From: Narthecium ossifragum
Taxonomy: Eukaryota > Streptophyta > Magnoliopsida > Dioscoreales > Nartheciaceae
DNA length: 64,000 bases
Assembly (NCBI GenBank): GCA_963920575.1
Contig: OY986974.1
Location: 20,812,248-20,876,247, forward strand
Reading direction: 5' to 3'
Shown: in pieces, positions 35,048-45,924 of the stretch
How positions within the stretch are numbered: the stretch's first letter is position 1
Layout of the letters: each line of letters begins with the position of its first letter
Made by a program: the position numbers and the translations under genes
Notes under the pieces: model-generated
What the model was told of the DNA's origin: nothing
The model's database searches: none
Seen by the model: the letters and a program-made list of their open reading frames with translations, nothing else

Positions 35048-35500
35048 GTAGTAGTTAAGTGCTCATAAGAATCAGGTAATGGGTTCAACAACAGATTAGC
35101 TTTGTCTTCATCTGATATTTCAACTTTTAAATTTGGTAGATTATTATAATCATTCAGATGCTCAGATATGGAAGTACCAGCTTTGTATTGGAAACAGAAG
35201 AGCTTCTTCTTCATATAATACTGATTCTCGATGTTTTTGGTCATAAACTTGTCCTTCAATTTTTTTTCATATCTCTTTCGCGATCTCCCTCATTACAAAA
35301 TATTTCTGATCCTTTGCCAAACAAAGCCTGATATTACCACAAGACATACATCTCCTCGGGCTTCTCTTCCAATGCTATGTCTAGTTATTGTTGGAACAAA
35401 ACATCCAAGACCTCGCACTGCCACATACCAAAGTTGTTAGTTCCATCAAATCTCTCTACCTCAAACTTTGTATTTGAAACTGTAGATCTGGTTGTCGATA
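35048..35500 (-). pseudogene. Copia 1 gag, central part
   Basis: Reads IRLCLAKDQKYFVMREIAKE, then MTKNIENQYYMKKKLFCFQY, EHLNDYNNLP and LLNPLPDSYEHLTTTLL: the UBN2-type Copia gag. A frame change occurs near 35260. It is cut at the ACAAA target site of the solo LTR. Confidence 0.7.
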
Positions 35501-35602
35501 TAGATTTCAACGACTCTGACAGTGTCAGCTTCGAAGATGAATCCTCATACATCTTCTCAATGTAGATGGTGAATCAATTCCAATGCCCAGATCTGAACAT
35601 GT

Positions 35603-35615
35603 GCTCTTGATACTA
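35603..35615 (-). promoter_or_regulatory. Copia 1 primer-binding site
   Basis: Minus strand TAGTATCAAGAGC directly inside the 5' LTR, close to the initiator tRNA-Met complement TGGTATCAGAGC with one insertion and one substitution. Confidence 0.6.
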
Positions 35616-35620
35616 CTTTT

Positions 35621-36225
35621 TGCACCAGAATGCACACCTAATGCGAAATCCACCAACAATCGAGAAGAAAAAACAACAACACCAACAAACCCAAACAGTA
35701 ATCAAAGAATTGGGGAAGAGAAAATAAAGAACACACCAAAGAACACAAGGATTTACGTGATTCCGTAATAGCCTACATCCATGGACAACACGGGTGATCA
35801 ATCCACTATCAAGATGAAGGAGGATTACATGTACAAAGCTTCTCTCTCACATCCCTAATCTCTCATATCCCAAAGATTAGGGTTACAAAATCTCCTCTCT
35901 CAAAGAGTTCCAAAGGAAGAAGAAGAAGACATAAAAAAGATCTCCAAAACCCCTATTTATAGGCGACGACTTATTTAGGATCGGAATTAATACAAGCCTT
36001 CAAATTTATAGGCTATAGTGTTTCAGATTGATCCAAAGTAGGGTTGGATCGATCCACTATCAAAAATAGAAGACAAGCCTCTGGAAATAGGGTTGGGATC
36101 GATCCAAAGTAGGTTTGGATCAATCCACTATCCAAAGATGCAAACACGTCGCTGGAAAGGACTTTCGGATCGATCCAGCTTCACTTTGGATCGATCCAGA
36201 CTGGAAAAAGAGGCAATAATCAACA
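35621..36225 (-). repeat. Copia 1 5' LTR (element sense)
   Basis: 605 bp, TG...CA on the minus strand. TATAAATAG is at 35953-35961; four exact GGATCGATCC palindromes lie 85-236 bp upstream of it at 36046, 36096, 36167 and 36188. Confidence 0.85.
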
Positions 36226-36410
36226 TGGCATTCCACTCTTGGCAGAGCTTCCTTTCTTAGCTATTCAACACAGGCGGCACATGGCGTGGTTACTACAAGC
36301 TCTGGAATTCACTGGTGTATTTCCACAGTTTATGCAGCAAGAAACAAGAGGGAGAGGCTGAGCTTTGGAATGAATTGATTAGAGTGGTTCGGATTGGGTG
36401 GTGAAGTGTT
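36226..36410 (+). pseudogene. LINE B endonuclease continuation
   Basis: Resumes the frame cut at 23452: WHSTLGRASFLSYSTQAAHG, SGIHWCISTVYAARNKRERL, matching the central endonuclease segment (W..S.VYA....R..LW). It stops where the LTR fragment begins. Confidence 0.65.
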
Positions 36411-36718
36411 GCAAACACGTCATTAAATCAGATGCAAACTCAATCAAGTGTAAAATTTATAAACCCTTATTCAAAATACTAAACTATGAGGTAGAATAGT
36501 GATGAAATACGGGGTCGAACCAAAGAGAACACTTTGATTTGAATAACGAAGGTGAAATTAAATCTCAAAACTCTAATCCTTAAGCGAAAAAGAATCGATT
36601 TGGATTTTAGAAACTGATTAATTAAAACTAATTAAGAAAGTGAAGTAAAAATATTGAAATATATTAATGAGAGAAAAACCTAGGGATTACTCAATCTACT
36701 TTAGTTTCACTTCATGTA
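36411..36718. repeat. partial LTR of Athila/Tat-like type
   Basis: Begins TGTTGCAAACACG and contains GGGGTCGAACCAAAGAGAAC, comparable to GGTCGAACCCACAAAGAGA in the Athila-like LTRs at 45925 and 52142, with the same order of AT-rich blocks after it. No second end is seen. Confidence 0.4.
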
Positions 36719-37276
36719 TTCTCTGTGGTGGAAGCTGAGCTTTTAGCAATTGCAGCAACAGTGAAGATAACAAAGGGGCATGATCTGAGAAATATAACTA
36801 TTGAGTCTGATTCGAAAATGGCAGTGGGATTTATTAATGGTGCTCATGGTTGCCCACAAGAGATTTATACAGTTCTCAAGGATATATGGTGGGAGGTTAG
36901 TCACACTTGGTGCACCCTCTTTATTCACATCCCTTGATGGGCGTGGCCAAACAAGCTCTTTCTGATTTTCTTATGAATGCCCAGAACTCGGTGATGTCCG
37001 GCTGATTTTTTTTTTTTTTTTGATTAATTGAGCCCAAGGTCCGGCTGATGGTTGTTGCTTGTGTTTCGGTTGTTTTTGCTGGATTACGCCTCTTTTGTTT
37101 TGTTGCTGGCCTTTGTATGGGTTTTAGTGGTTTGACTTTGGTGTTTGGTGGTGCTACTTAGATGTTGTGAATCTGAGCTGCTATTGGGAACCCTTTGTTT
37201 GGGTTCTATTGTAATGTAATCTTGTTGTACTCTGTTTTTGTTTTAGCCTTGAGCTTATCTAATCCAAAAAAAAAAC
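36719..37276 (+). pseudogene. LINE B RNase H and A-tail
   Basis: Reads VVEAELLAIAATVKITKGHD, NITIESDSKMAVGFINGAH and CTLFIHIP: RNase H of a plant LINE. The 3' untranslated part ends in about 11 A at 37266-37276. Confidence 0.65.
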
Positions 37277-37494
37277 TTAGAAGTGGTCAACAACGGAGGC
37301 CTATCAACATTGGCGAGGTTGGTGTCGGCCAGTCACGAGTGTTTCATTGATCCCGGTGGTTGTCTCTTGGCCCTCCCTGATTGGCTTTAATGACAATATA
37401 CAATCTAAGGAGCAGATCAAGCCTAAATCTAAGGGGAATCAGTTACAAACATTTTGAATATTTTGAACTACATAAATTACTCCATTTTAAGCTC
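37277..37494. other. short unassigned segment before Copia 2
   Basis: No gene or terminus seen. It may include the decayed start of Copia 2 gag. Confidence 0.2.
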
Positions 37495-38080
37495 GTCTGA
37501 TGCAAATCCGTTTTCAACTCTCCACAATTCGGAAAGAAGGTTCGTCAATTTCTTAATATTTTCAGAAGGTGAAATCCTTAGCTGACACCTTGGCTGCAAT
37601 TGGTCAACCTCTTGACAACTCTGAAATTACCTCCTATCTTCTTGCCGGGCTTGACTCGAGCTATTATGCCTTAGTGACATCGATCATGACTCGCGTAGAT
37701 CCCATGCCTTTGGATGAAGTCTATGGTCACATGCTCCATTTTGAATTACATCTAGAGCGGAATTCTTTCTCTCTGGAAATGGCTATTGGATCCGCAAATA
37801 TTGCCACTCAAAATGACTCAAACCGTGGCAAAGGCAATCAAGGTGGTTCACATCAGCGCCACCAACATTCCATACTCGAGGTCGTGGCCGCGGCCGCGGC
37901 CGTGGCCATGGACGCCCTTCAAATCAAAACTCTCGGCCCACATGTCAAGTATGTTGAAAGATTGGTCATACAACCAATCAATGTTATCATCGTTTTGACT
38001 TCTCTTACCGAGGGACACCAACACCAATGACTACCTATTGAACTACTCAATAAAATCAGCAGGATAATAACTGGTACACC
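37495..38080 (+). pseudogene. Copia 2 gag
   Basis: Reads LMQIRFQLSTIRKEGSSIS, a stop, then FQKVKSLADTLAAIGQPLDN, LLAGLDSSYYALVTSIMTR and the basic Gly/Arg-rich stretch before a zinc knuckle: UBN2-type Copia gag. It is cut by LINE C within the TGGTACACC target, just where protease begins. Confidence 0.75.
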
Positions 38081-38532
38081 AAAAAAATGCAGGAGGTGGT
38101 TCATTCGGTTGATATCGCGCCAAAATCACGAAGTCTCATGGTGCTTAAGGTGCATTTCATATCGGTCTATGATTGAGTTCTATTGTCCTTCCTTGAAGAG
38201 GTTATGCGGAGGATGGAATTCCCTACTACTTGGATCAATTAGATAATGGATTGTGTACAAGATGCGAGGTACTCCTTTATCATTAATGGTGAGGTGCATG
38301 GTCGTGTTCATTCCAAGCGAGGGCTGCGGTAAGGGGACCCATTATTCCCCTATCTCTTCATACTAGTGCAGGAGACCTTGTCAAGAATCCTTGAGAGTCC
38401 GGATTCCAGGTTGGAGGGACTAAAATTCCGAGGATCTGATTTCAATATTTCACACTTTCTCTATGCAGACGATTACCTCCTTGTGACTCATGCGACTTGT
38501 ATTGTGGCAAGAAAGCTAAGGTTGAAGCTTAC
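38081..38532 (+). pseudogene. LINE C RT, part 1
   Basis: Reads RYSFIINGEVHGRVHSKRGL, a stop, GDPLFPYLFILVQETLSRIL and the catalytic box as FLYADDYLLVTHAT. At least three stops interrupt it. It breaks off at KLRLKL, the insertion point of solo LTR 3. Confidence 0.75.
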
Positions 38533-40808
38533 TGTGAGGACCTGTCCCTCTACCCCTGTGGCTCGTTGTAGACCGCAAGGGTAATTTGGTAAAATTGTGT
38601 CTTGTTGGTTTGTTTCACACCCGCGTGTGCACACACCGCCTCTGATTGATATTTGTGTTTGATTAGGTCCGTTAAGGGGTTTTTGACCTGTTCAGATCGA
38701 TCCAGCCTGTCTCGGATTGATCCAACTTGGTGTTGGATCGATCCGGACTGTAGCAGGTCGATGGCTTTTCTTTCGCGAGGACGGCCGCCGGCCATCGATC
38801 TCTCTTGTCAGAAGGGGAGGACTTTCCCTCCCCTCCTGTCTTCTTTCTCCTCTTTCCCCAGCTTTTCCCTTCCCCTTTTCCCTCCTTTTCTTCCTCTCCT
38901 CCTCCTCCTCCTTCTCCTTTCTTCTTCCTTCTTCTTTCTTCTCCCGCGGCTCTGTTTTCTTCCCCTGTTTTCCGACAGCTCCTTCTTCTTCACCGTTCTC
39001 CCTCCTTCGGCCACCGTTTTGGGTATTCCAATGCTCGTTGGAACCGTGGCGACGAGAGGAACAACCCTGAAGTGGTTTGGAACCTTGTTGGTGACTAGTT
39101 CGTGGGGAATCAGCCGAGGAGTGCGTTTCTGGTAGGTTTCTACCTACTGATGTTGTTTTTGGGTTTTCTCTAGATCTAGCCATTGGATCTTGTTGATCTT
39201 TGTGTTGTTGGATGCATCTTGCTTAGTAGAATTTCTGCTATAGATTTCATAAGCTTTGGATGAGATCTTAGTAGGATTTATGCATGTTTAATCTCAGATT
39301 TTCCGGTTTCTGCTGTTCTTGAAAAACAGCCGGTTTACGGCGAGTTTTTCGATCGGTACGTGCCTGTTCTTGGGTTGTGATGAACATAAGAGTTGTATAT
39401 CATTGAATCTACTCTCTAATCCAACTGATTTCATAATTTTCTGATTTTCCTATGATTTGTGATGAATTTATTACTGGAGGGCTGTGTTGCAGCAATTAAT
39501 TGGTAAGTTAGTTTGATTAACGGTTTTGATTAGTGTTTTCCCGTTAATCCAACCGTTGGATGATTGTGAATTTTGGATATGTTGATCCTGGCTTGTTGAT
39601 CTACTAATGGCTAAGTTGGATCTTGAATCAAACGTCGTTTAGATGTCGAATCGACGGGATCAATTAGCCTCTAAGTAGAGGTTTTGGTGTTTTGAATATA
39701 ATATTATATTTTGGATTATAATATTATATGTTTACTGTTCATTATCGTTTTCAGGGTTGCTTCCTGTTGCAGGAGTCCGCGGTTGACGACCGCGGTACCG
39801 TCGTAATGTCAGGACCCACTGCGGATCGGCTGGTAGCGGTTGATAGTACCGCTGCAGCGATCCAGTTGACTTATATCATGCCTTATCATATTGTTGTATG
39901 CCTATTTCCTGTTTGTGTATGTTCATAGCATGCATTGTTGATTTGTGCATTAGTTGCATGGTTAGGGCGTGCGTGATCTGTGGGTCGCCGTCCCGAGGCT
40001 GGAAGCTCGGATGTAGCCCTAGGACCTGGATTGAGTAGTTTGGACCCGGTTCGAATTGTGGTGTCCAGTCGATTCGATGAAAGGCTTAGATGACTGTACA
40101 CTTGTTGCTTGATGATTGTAGAAGTCGTGTCGGCCTCGAGTCGGATGCTGAGGTGTAGCCGGTGTTCCACTGTGTTGACTCTTGAGTAGAGGAGTTGTCT
40201 ACCCAGTGGTGCCTTTTCCCACCTGCAGTGTCGGGTTCCTGCATGTGAGTCAGCAGTGTTTGTTCCTGCTTACTGAGCACTGCTCCTGGGCCTCAGGGAC
40301 ACGCGGTGGGGTTTTGGGACCCCTGTATACACCCAGGTCTTACTTGAGAGCGACACTGTTATGTTTCCCTCTTCCTTCTGTGTGTCGTAGTGTAGACCCC
40401 TACTGAGCTTAGTGCTCACTCCTACCCGGGCTGCGTTTTGGAGGTGCAGGTGTCAGTTCTTCTTCTGTGGCCCCTACGGGGCAGTTGGTCAGCGGTGCGG
40501 CGACGCCAGGTGGAGTCTGAGAGGTGGTGATCATTTACTGCTTTACCCTATGTTAGATAGTCTCCTACGGGAGTAATATTGTATTTGAATCTTCCCCTCT
40601 CCGAGGATATGTATATTAAATCTTTTTGAGTTTGTAATATGTGATTCGAGGTTCATTAAATTAATGTCTTTTAATTTAGGGTGCTTTTGGTGAATTGTTA
40701 GGGAGACCAATAGGTTAGAGGGAACCCTCGCCAGCTTTTTACGCGTTTCGTTAGGTTCCGGTTCGCGTCATCCGGCCCGGTTGGGCTTTCGCGGGTCGAG
40801 GCGCAACA
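38533..40808 (+). mobile_element. solo LTR 3 (TGTGAGG family) in LINE C
   Basis: 2276 bp, starts TGTGAGGACCTGTCC, ends GGGTCGAGGCGCAACA, flanked by perfect CTTAC (38528-38532 and 40809-40813). It contains the palindrome cluster 38693-38744 and both conserved LTR blocks (39961-40038, 40381-40456). Open frames at 38653-39135 are pyrimidine-rich artefacts. Confidence 0.9.
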
Positions 40809-40813
40809 CTTAC

Positions 40814-41765
40814 TTTGTTCCATGTCTTGAGTGGGCTTGAAATGAATCCTAGCAAGAGTAGCGTGAGATTCTTCATGACAGTTCACAAGTACCGACGTAT
40901 CGCCATCCATGGTATCTTGGGAGTTGGGGAGAAAAAAGAGGGCTGGCAATACCTTGGTTCACTCCTCAGCTCGAAGAAGCTCTGGGTCGCTGACTTCGCA
41001 CCATTGATTGAGAAAATATCAAAGCGAATCATGTCATGGCAAGGTCGAAAGCTGTCTGAAGCTGGCCGAGTCAGATTGGTGAAATCGGTTCTGCGGGGAA
41101 TCCCTATTCATGCGATGACCACTTCTTCTCTTCCTATTTTGGTCATCAAGAGCTTGGAAGTCCTGTGTCAGAGTTTCTTGTGGCAAGGAAAGTGGGTAGG
41201 ACTTAATGCAGTGGCTTGGTGTGACGTGTACAAACCTAAGGAGTGGGGAGGACTTGGGATCATGGAATATGCAATATGGCAGAGGGCGCTCAAGGCCAAG
41301 AGGGACGTAGTCTTCATTTCAGATCAAAATTCAGTTTGGTCAAGGCTAGCGCGTGCTAAGTACGGCTGGTCTGGGGTTTTGCTGACTTACAGTAACACCA
41401 GGTCATCTTCCAAGCATTGGCAAATGATTTGTGACGCCGTTGATGATCTCCGGCTGGGCCTCAGATGGCATCCTGGGAGAGGAAGCCAGGTTAGTGTACT
41501 GCGGGATAGTTGGGTCATGGACGAGGCTTTTCGCAACGCGCCTAGCCTCATCAGCTCTCAAGTGGGAGAAATCCTTGTTGGAGATCTGCAATCGGGTGAT
41601 GGATGGTATTCTACATTGTTGCATGATCGTTTCCACCCAGAGCTTGCCAATGCTATTGCTGAAATCCTTGTTGGAGATGTAGGGACTGGTGACAAGGCTA
41701 CATGGGAATTCAGTGGTGATGGTGTTGTTAGCTCGTCTTCGACCTACCTGCTAGTGCTTCAATGA
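40814..41765 (+). pseudogene. LINE C RT end and thumb/connection
   Basis: A long open frame resuming LFHVLSGLEMNPSKSSVRFF, then WQYLGSLLSSKKLWVADFAP, RIMSWQGRKLSEAGRVRLVK, CQSFLWQGKWVGLNAVAWCD, GGLGIMEYAIWQRALKAK and WHPGRGSQVSVLRDSWV. It is open for 316 codons, better kept than LINE A. EILVGDLQSGDG and EILVGDVGTGDK form a short internal duplication near 41575 and 41661. Confidence 0.8.
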
Positions 41766-42240
41766 TTTGGCCAGAGACTTGCAGAAACAGAGCACTTTAA
41801 TTGGTCATGCCTTTGGCGTCTGCTGGTTGGGCCTCGAATTCGCCAGTTTTTGTGGAGAGCACTGTGGGGGAAGTTGGCAGTCAGGGAAAGCTTGTGGCAC
41901 ATTTACCAATTTGGTGATAAGGAATTCCAGCGATGTGGATTGGAGGAGATGGTTGAGCACGCCCTGTTTGATTGCTACTTTGTTCGATGGGTGGTTAGCC
42001 TCTTGCTGCAAGATTTGGGGGTTGGCGATTGCAACTGGAACCAGGACAACTTGAGGAGAGCATTCTCTTGGTCCTCAAGCCAGCCAGATGTTCGGAAACT
42101 TCAAGCCTACTTAGGCTATGGTGGGTGGTTAACTTGGAAGGAAAGAAATGTGAGAGTATTTGGGGAGCTCTATGAATCTGCAGAAGCAGTGGCTCATCGG
42201 ACTAGACGGTTGGCGAAGGAATTTCTGGCTCGATGAAGGC
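41766..42240 (+). pseudogene. LINE C zf-RVT region
   Basis: Reads FLWRALWGKLAVRESLWHIY and CGLEEMVEHALFDCYFVRWV, the zf-RVT segment, then YGGWLTWKERNVRVFGELYE. A frame change at about 41850 separates it from the preceding open frame; a TGA at 42234 ends it. Confidence 0.7.
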
Positions 42241-42766
42241 TCCTAGCTTTGGGGTGGAGCGTCCAAGCGAAGGATCTTTGGTGATTCAGGTGGATGCTTC
42301 ACGCGAGGTGGGTGGTGACCACAAAGCAGCGGTTGGAGTTGTGGCATGTGACTCTAGTGGAACATTGCGATGAGTACATAGTGCAGAGGTTTTGGTTCGG
42401 TCCGTATTCGAAGCTGAACTTCTCGCTGTGTGTTGGGTGTTGGAGTGGGCAAGAGTAAGAAATGATCACAGATTAATCATTGAATCGGATGCGAAGGAGG
42501 TGGTGGAGGTTCTCATGGGGCAGAGAGCTTGGTCGAGTGAAGCTGAGGAACTAGCCAAGGTAGTATGGAGGCTATTCATGGAATTCGAGTCTGTAATGGT
42601 TATTCACATTCCCAGGTCTGCTAATGTTAAAGCAGAAGGGTTGCGAGATGGTGTCGTGATGCTGGCACCGGTTTTGTATGGCAGGCTAATGATGGGCTTC
42701 ATGCCCTAAACCAAATTCTGTAAATAAACAATTAGCCTCTTGCTCAACTCATCAAAAAAAAAAAAC
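42241..42766 (+). pseudogene. LINE C RNase H and A-tail
   Basis: Reads VIQVDASREVGGDHKAAVGV, SVFEAELLAVCWVLEWARV, RLIIESDAKEVVEVLMGQRA and VMVIHIPRSANVKAEGL, the four RNase H motif blocks (Asp, Glu, Asp present; final Asp region reads KAEGL where families have KADxLA). A stop near 42373 breaks it. It ends CTCATC plus A-tail. Confidence 0.75.
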
Positions 42767-43182
42767 AACCGGTACACCGACAACTGTTCCACAAATCATC
42801 TCACCCATGATTAACAGAACCTCAATCTCCATGCATAACCATATATGGGTACTGAACAAATTCATGTCGGCGATGACGTAGGTTTATTGATCTCTCACAT
42901 TGACCAGTCTCAGTTTACTCTTCCTAATGCTACATTTGACTTACATAATGTTCTTCATGCTCCTGTTATTAAGAAGAATTTGATTTGTCTTAGTCAATTT
43001 ACTCGGGAAAATAATGTCTTTATTGAATTTCATGCCGATTATTTTTGCATGAAGGACAAAACAACGGGAAGGCAACTGCACATCGGCAAGACTAGAGATG
43101 GCCTCTACCCACTTCATCCGTCTCTCTCCTCCTCGTTGCGCCCGCAAACCTACTACTCTTATCGGGTCCCCCTTGACATAAG
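42767..43182 (+). pseudogene. Copia 2 protease and pre-integrase
   Basis: Reads RYTDNCSTNHLTHD (protease active-site region; families have TDSGAT/S), two stops, then MGTEQIHVGDDVGL, LHNVLHAPVIKKNLICLSQF and TTGRQLHIGKTRDGLYPLHP (GAG-pre-integrase). It is cut by the hAT-like element. Confidence 0.7.
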
Positions 43183-44285
43183 TAGGGGTGGCAATCCGGG
43201 TCATGACCCGTGAACCCGACCTGAGATAAACGGGGTTGGCTTTGGTATAATCGGGTTCGGGTCATAAACTAGTCGACACGTTTATGACCCGTGAATAAAT
43301 GGGTCGGGTCGGGTTCAACCCGTTTACCCGTTTACTCATCACTCATCTAGTCATCTCCACTGTCGCCTGTCGCATGTCACGATCGCCTCCCTCTCCCCAT
43401 CTCCCCCTCTCTCCCCTTCTCCCCGATCTCCCCCCTCTCCCCCTCCCCTCATTGCGATCTCCGATCTCTCCGATCCGCCCCTCTCCCCTCCTCTCGCAGC
43501 GATCTCCTGATCTCCCCCTCCCCTCGCGGCGATCTCCCCGATCTCCCCCTCCTCTCGCGGCGATCTCCCCGATCTCCCCCTCTCCCCCTCCCCTAGTGGC
43601 GATCTCCCCGATCCCCCCTCCCCTCACTGCGATCTCCCAGATCTCCCCCTCCCCTCGCGGCAATCTCCCTGATCTCCCCCTCCCTTCGCGATCTCCCCCT
43701 GGTAATCCATAGCCTCCACCCCCCACCGATCTCCTCCCCTCCCAGCCCTTCTCTGAAGTCCACCAGCATCTCCCTTCCCAACCTCCATCTGATAGAGTCT
43801 ATCGGACGATGAAGAATCCGGAGAAGAGGGAAAAGGATGGGAGAAAGCAGTAGACGATAAGGAAGATGGAGGTGAAGGGGTAGATGGCCACATTGATCTC
43901 GGCCACCCGCGGCCCCTCTTCCTACTCCGACGCTGCTCCGACCTCCATTGAGGTCCCCTGCCTCCGAGATCCTCCGCTCCTTCATCGGATCCAGCACCCG
44001 ACGCCTCCCAGCACCGTCCGCCCACCAGATCCGGCCATCAAGCGACAGCGACTCCTCCCGGCCACCCCCAGGCACGATCCACCTTCCAGCCGCTCGCGGT
44101 CACCATCACCGACGAGTTTCTCTCTTCTCCCTATAATCTTTTTTGTTTACACATAAACGGGTTAGTCGGGTCGGGCTTGGGTTTATAAACTTGACCCGTT
44201 TATTAAACGGGTCGGGTTCGGATTGGGCATATGGGTCGGGATATAGGTCCTCGACCCGACCCGTGAACCCAAATTGCCACCCCTA
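43183..44285. mobile_element. hAT-like non-autonomous DNA element
   Basis: Inverted ends TAGGGGTGGCAA ... TTGCCACCCCTA. Flanks GACATAAG (43175-43182) and AACGTAAG (44286-44293) agree at 6 of 8 bases, an aged 8-bp hAT target duplication. About 140 bp at each end is packed with GGGTCGGGT/GACCCG motifs in both orientations. No transposase is seen; the body is a CTCC/CGATCTCC minisatellite and a GC-rich segment whose open frames look like composition artefacts. Confidence 0.8.
43380..43710. repeat. GATCTCCCC minisatellite within the hAT-like element
   Basis: Tandem, variable units of about 30-40 bp built on CTCGCGGCGATCTCCCCGAT and CTCCCCCTCCC. Open frames on both strands follow from unit lengths divisible by three and absence of AT. 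Confidence 0.8.
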
Positions 44286-45177
44286 AACGTAAGGCACTCA
44301 CGCTTGGACATCAATCTTACCAAACAGTGAATCATATTGTGCTAAATTTGATTTGCCTTTCTCTTCAAGTAAAATTCCTTTTGTTTGTGATACTTGCCAA
44401 CAAGGAAAAAGTTACCGTCTGCCATTTTCGGAATACCAATTCCAATCTACTTCTCCTCTAGAACTGTTGTTTTCTGATATTTGAGGCTCATCCCCCACCA
44501 TGTCTGTTAATGGCAATAAATATTATGTTTCCTTTGTCCATCATTTTAGCAAGTTCTTATGGTTATTTCCTATTTCATAAAAATATGATATTCTTTCACT
44601 TTCCAAACTCTTTCAAGGACATATGGAAAAACAACTTAATTGCAAAATTAAGGTTGTTCAATCCGATGGTGGCGGTGAGTTTCAAACCCTTCACAAATAT
44701 CTCGTGTCCACTGGAATTCAGCATCGTATTTCATGCCCATAAACTTCTGCTAAAAATGGGAATGTGGAACGTCGATATAGACAAATTGTTGAGTCTAGAC
44801 TGGCTCTCTTATCTCAATCATCTGTTCCTCTTAAATTTTGGGGAGATGCATTTAATGTGGCAACCTATCTATCCCTACTTCATCATTAGGCCAAATTTCT
44901 CCTTCTGAAAAATTATTCAATCGCAAACCCAATTATTCTCTCTAACGAATTTTCAGGTGTGCATGTTGGCCTTTCTTATGCCCTTTTAACAAACACAAGC
45001 TAAACTTCCGGTCCAGAATGTGTCTTTCTTGGTTTTAGCCCATTCCATTCCAAAGGGGATACAGATGTCTTGATATCAAAACAGGAAAGATTTTCATAAC
45101 ACGACATGTTCTTTTTGATGAACATTTCTTTCCCTTTTCACACTCCACTGTCACCTCTACACCTCAATCCTCTCTTA
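44286..45177 (+). pseudogene. Copia 2 integrase
   Basis: Reads CDTCQQGKSYRLPFSEYQ, FSDI then a stop in the first Asp region, VQSDGGGEFQTLHKY (second Asp), GNVERRYRQIVESRLALL (Glu), and CVFLGFSPFHSKGD. Frames shift and stops are frequent. It is cut by the Harbinger-like element at a TTA. Confidence 0.7.
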
Positions 45178-45189
45178 GGGGGGGTTTGG

Positions 45190-45375
45190 TTGTCTGCATC
45201 AACAGATACATGCATCAGTTGATGCAGCGTCATGGTCTAAACATGTATTTGGTTGACCAGATGCATCAACTGATGCTGCATCTGGTGATGCAAGAAAGTG
45301 ACTTCATGCTGCATCAGGAGATGCAACCAAATTGGTTGCATCTCCTGATGCAGGATCAGGTGATGCAGCACACGT
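45190..45375. repeat. TGCATCA/TGATGCA palindrome array, left end
   Basis: TGCATCAGTTGATGCA is a near-perfect palindrome at 45211, with variants at 45262, 45309 and 45337. The right end (63755-63885) has the same motif as ATCAACTGATGCA and TATCAGTTGATA. The palindromes occupy the sites where transposase-binding repeats are expected. Confidence 0.75.
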
Positions 45376-45625
45376 GAGGCACGTGCCTATTTTCCCTCTC
45401 CTCACCCACCCGTCATGCCCTCTCCTCCCCGATCCTTCTTTCCTTCTCCTCCCCGATCCTCCTTTCCCCTCTCCTCCCCGTGGAAGCTAATCCCAGTCGA
45501 CGTCCCTCCGCCTCCTCTGCTGCCACCTCCCTCCTTATCCTCCTCCTCTCCATCTCAGCCAGGCTCGTCCTCGTCCATCTCCGCCAATCCCCTGTTGTGG
45601 ATCATCCCTCATCCATCCACCCGCC

Positions 45626-45924
45626 ACTCGGATCTCCCCTCTTATGGTCGCCGTAGCTCGGAACTCCCCTACTCATGTCGCCGTCGCTCGGATCTCCCCT
45701 CCTCTGGTCGGCGCCAATCGGATCTCCCCTCCTCTAGCCACCGTTCGGATATCCCATCCTCTGGCGTCGCCGCTCGGATCTCCCCTCCTCTGGATGCCGC
45801 CGCTCAGATCTCCCCTCCTCTGGATGGCGCCGCTCAGATCTCCCCTCCTCTGGTCGTAGCCCCTCGAATCTCTCCTCCTCTGGCAGCTGTTGCTAAGATA
45901 TCCCCTCCTCGGACCGCCACCACT
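45626..45924. repeat. CTCGGATCTCCCCTCCTCTGG minisatellite, about 30 bp unit
   Basis: About ten units, each with GCTCGGATCTCCCCTCCTC or a variant followed by TGG and 8-10 variable bases. It continues after the Athila-like insertion at 63393-63440 with GCTCGGATCTCC and GATCGGATCTCC. Confidence 0.85.

Larger units (their letters stand above)
23456..36225 (-). mobile_element. Copia 1, Ty1/Copia LTR retrotransposon
   Basis: Minus-strand element with LTRs at 35621-36225 (5' in element sense) and 23456-24290 (3'). Between them, in element order, are gag, zinc knuckle, protease, integrase, RT and RNase H, the Copia order. It is interrupted by a solo LTR at 27776-35042 inside gag. TGGCA follows the right LTR (36226-36230); TGGCG occurs at 23448-23452, three bases from the left LTR, so the target duplication is imperfect. 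Multiple stops make it non-autonomous. Confidence 0.85.
22690..37276 (+). mobile_element. LINE B, split by Copia 1 and internally deleted
   Basis: Pieces in order on the plus strand: possible ORF1 end (about 23090-23204), endonuclease start (23227-23452), endonuclease continuation (36226-36410), then RNase H and A-tail (36719-37276). RT and zinc finger are missing between the last two pieces, where a 308-bp LTR fragment lies. The 5' end and target duplication are not found, so the left limit is approximate. Confidence 0.6.
38081..42766 (+). mobile_element. LINE C, 5'-truncated, containing solo LTR 3
   Basis: Flanked by AACTGGTACACC (38069-38080) and AACCGGTACACC (42767-42778), one mismatch, with a run of 12 A at 42754-42765. 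It starts within RT, so it is 5'-truncated. Removing solo LTR 3 and its CTTAC duplicate restores continuous RT sequence. Confidence 0.85.

Noticed and set aside
38653..39135. Several overlapping long open frames on both strands inside solo LTR 3
   Set aside because: They follow from a pyrimidine-rich stretch lacking stop codons; no domain, and the region is LTR sequence shared with related elements.
43299..44156. Pro/Ser/Arg-rich open frames on both strands in the hAT-like element
   Set aside because: Unit length of the minisatellite keeps all frames open; both strands being open at once argues against coding.
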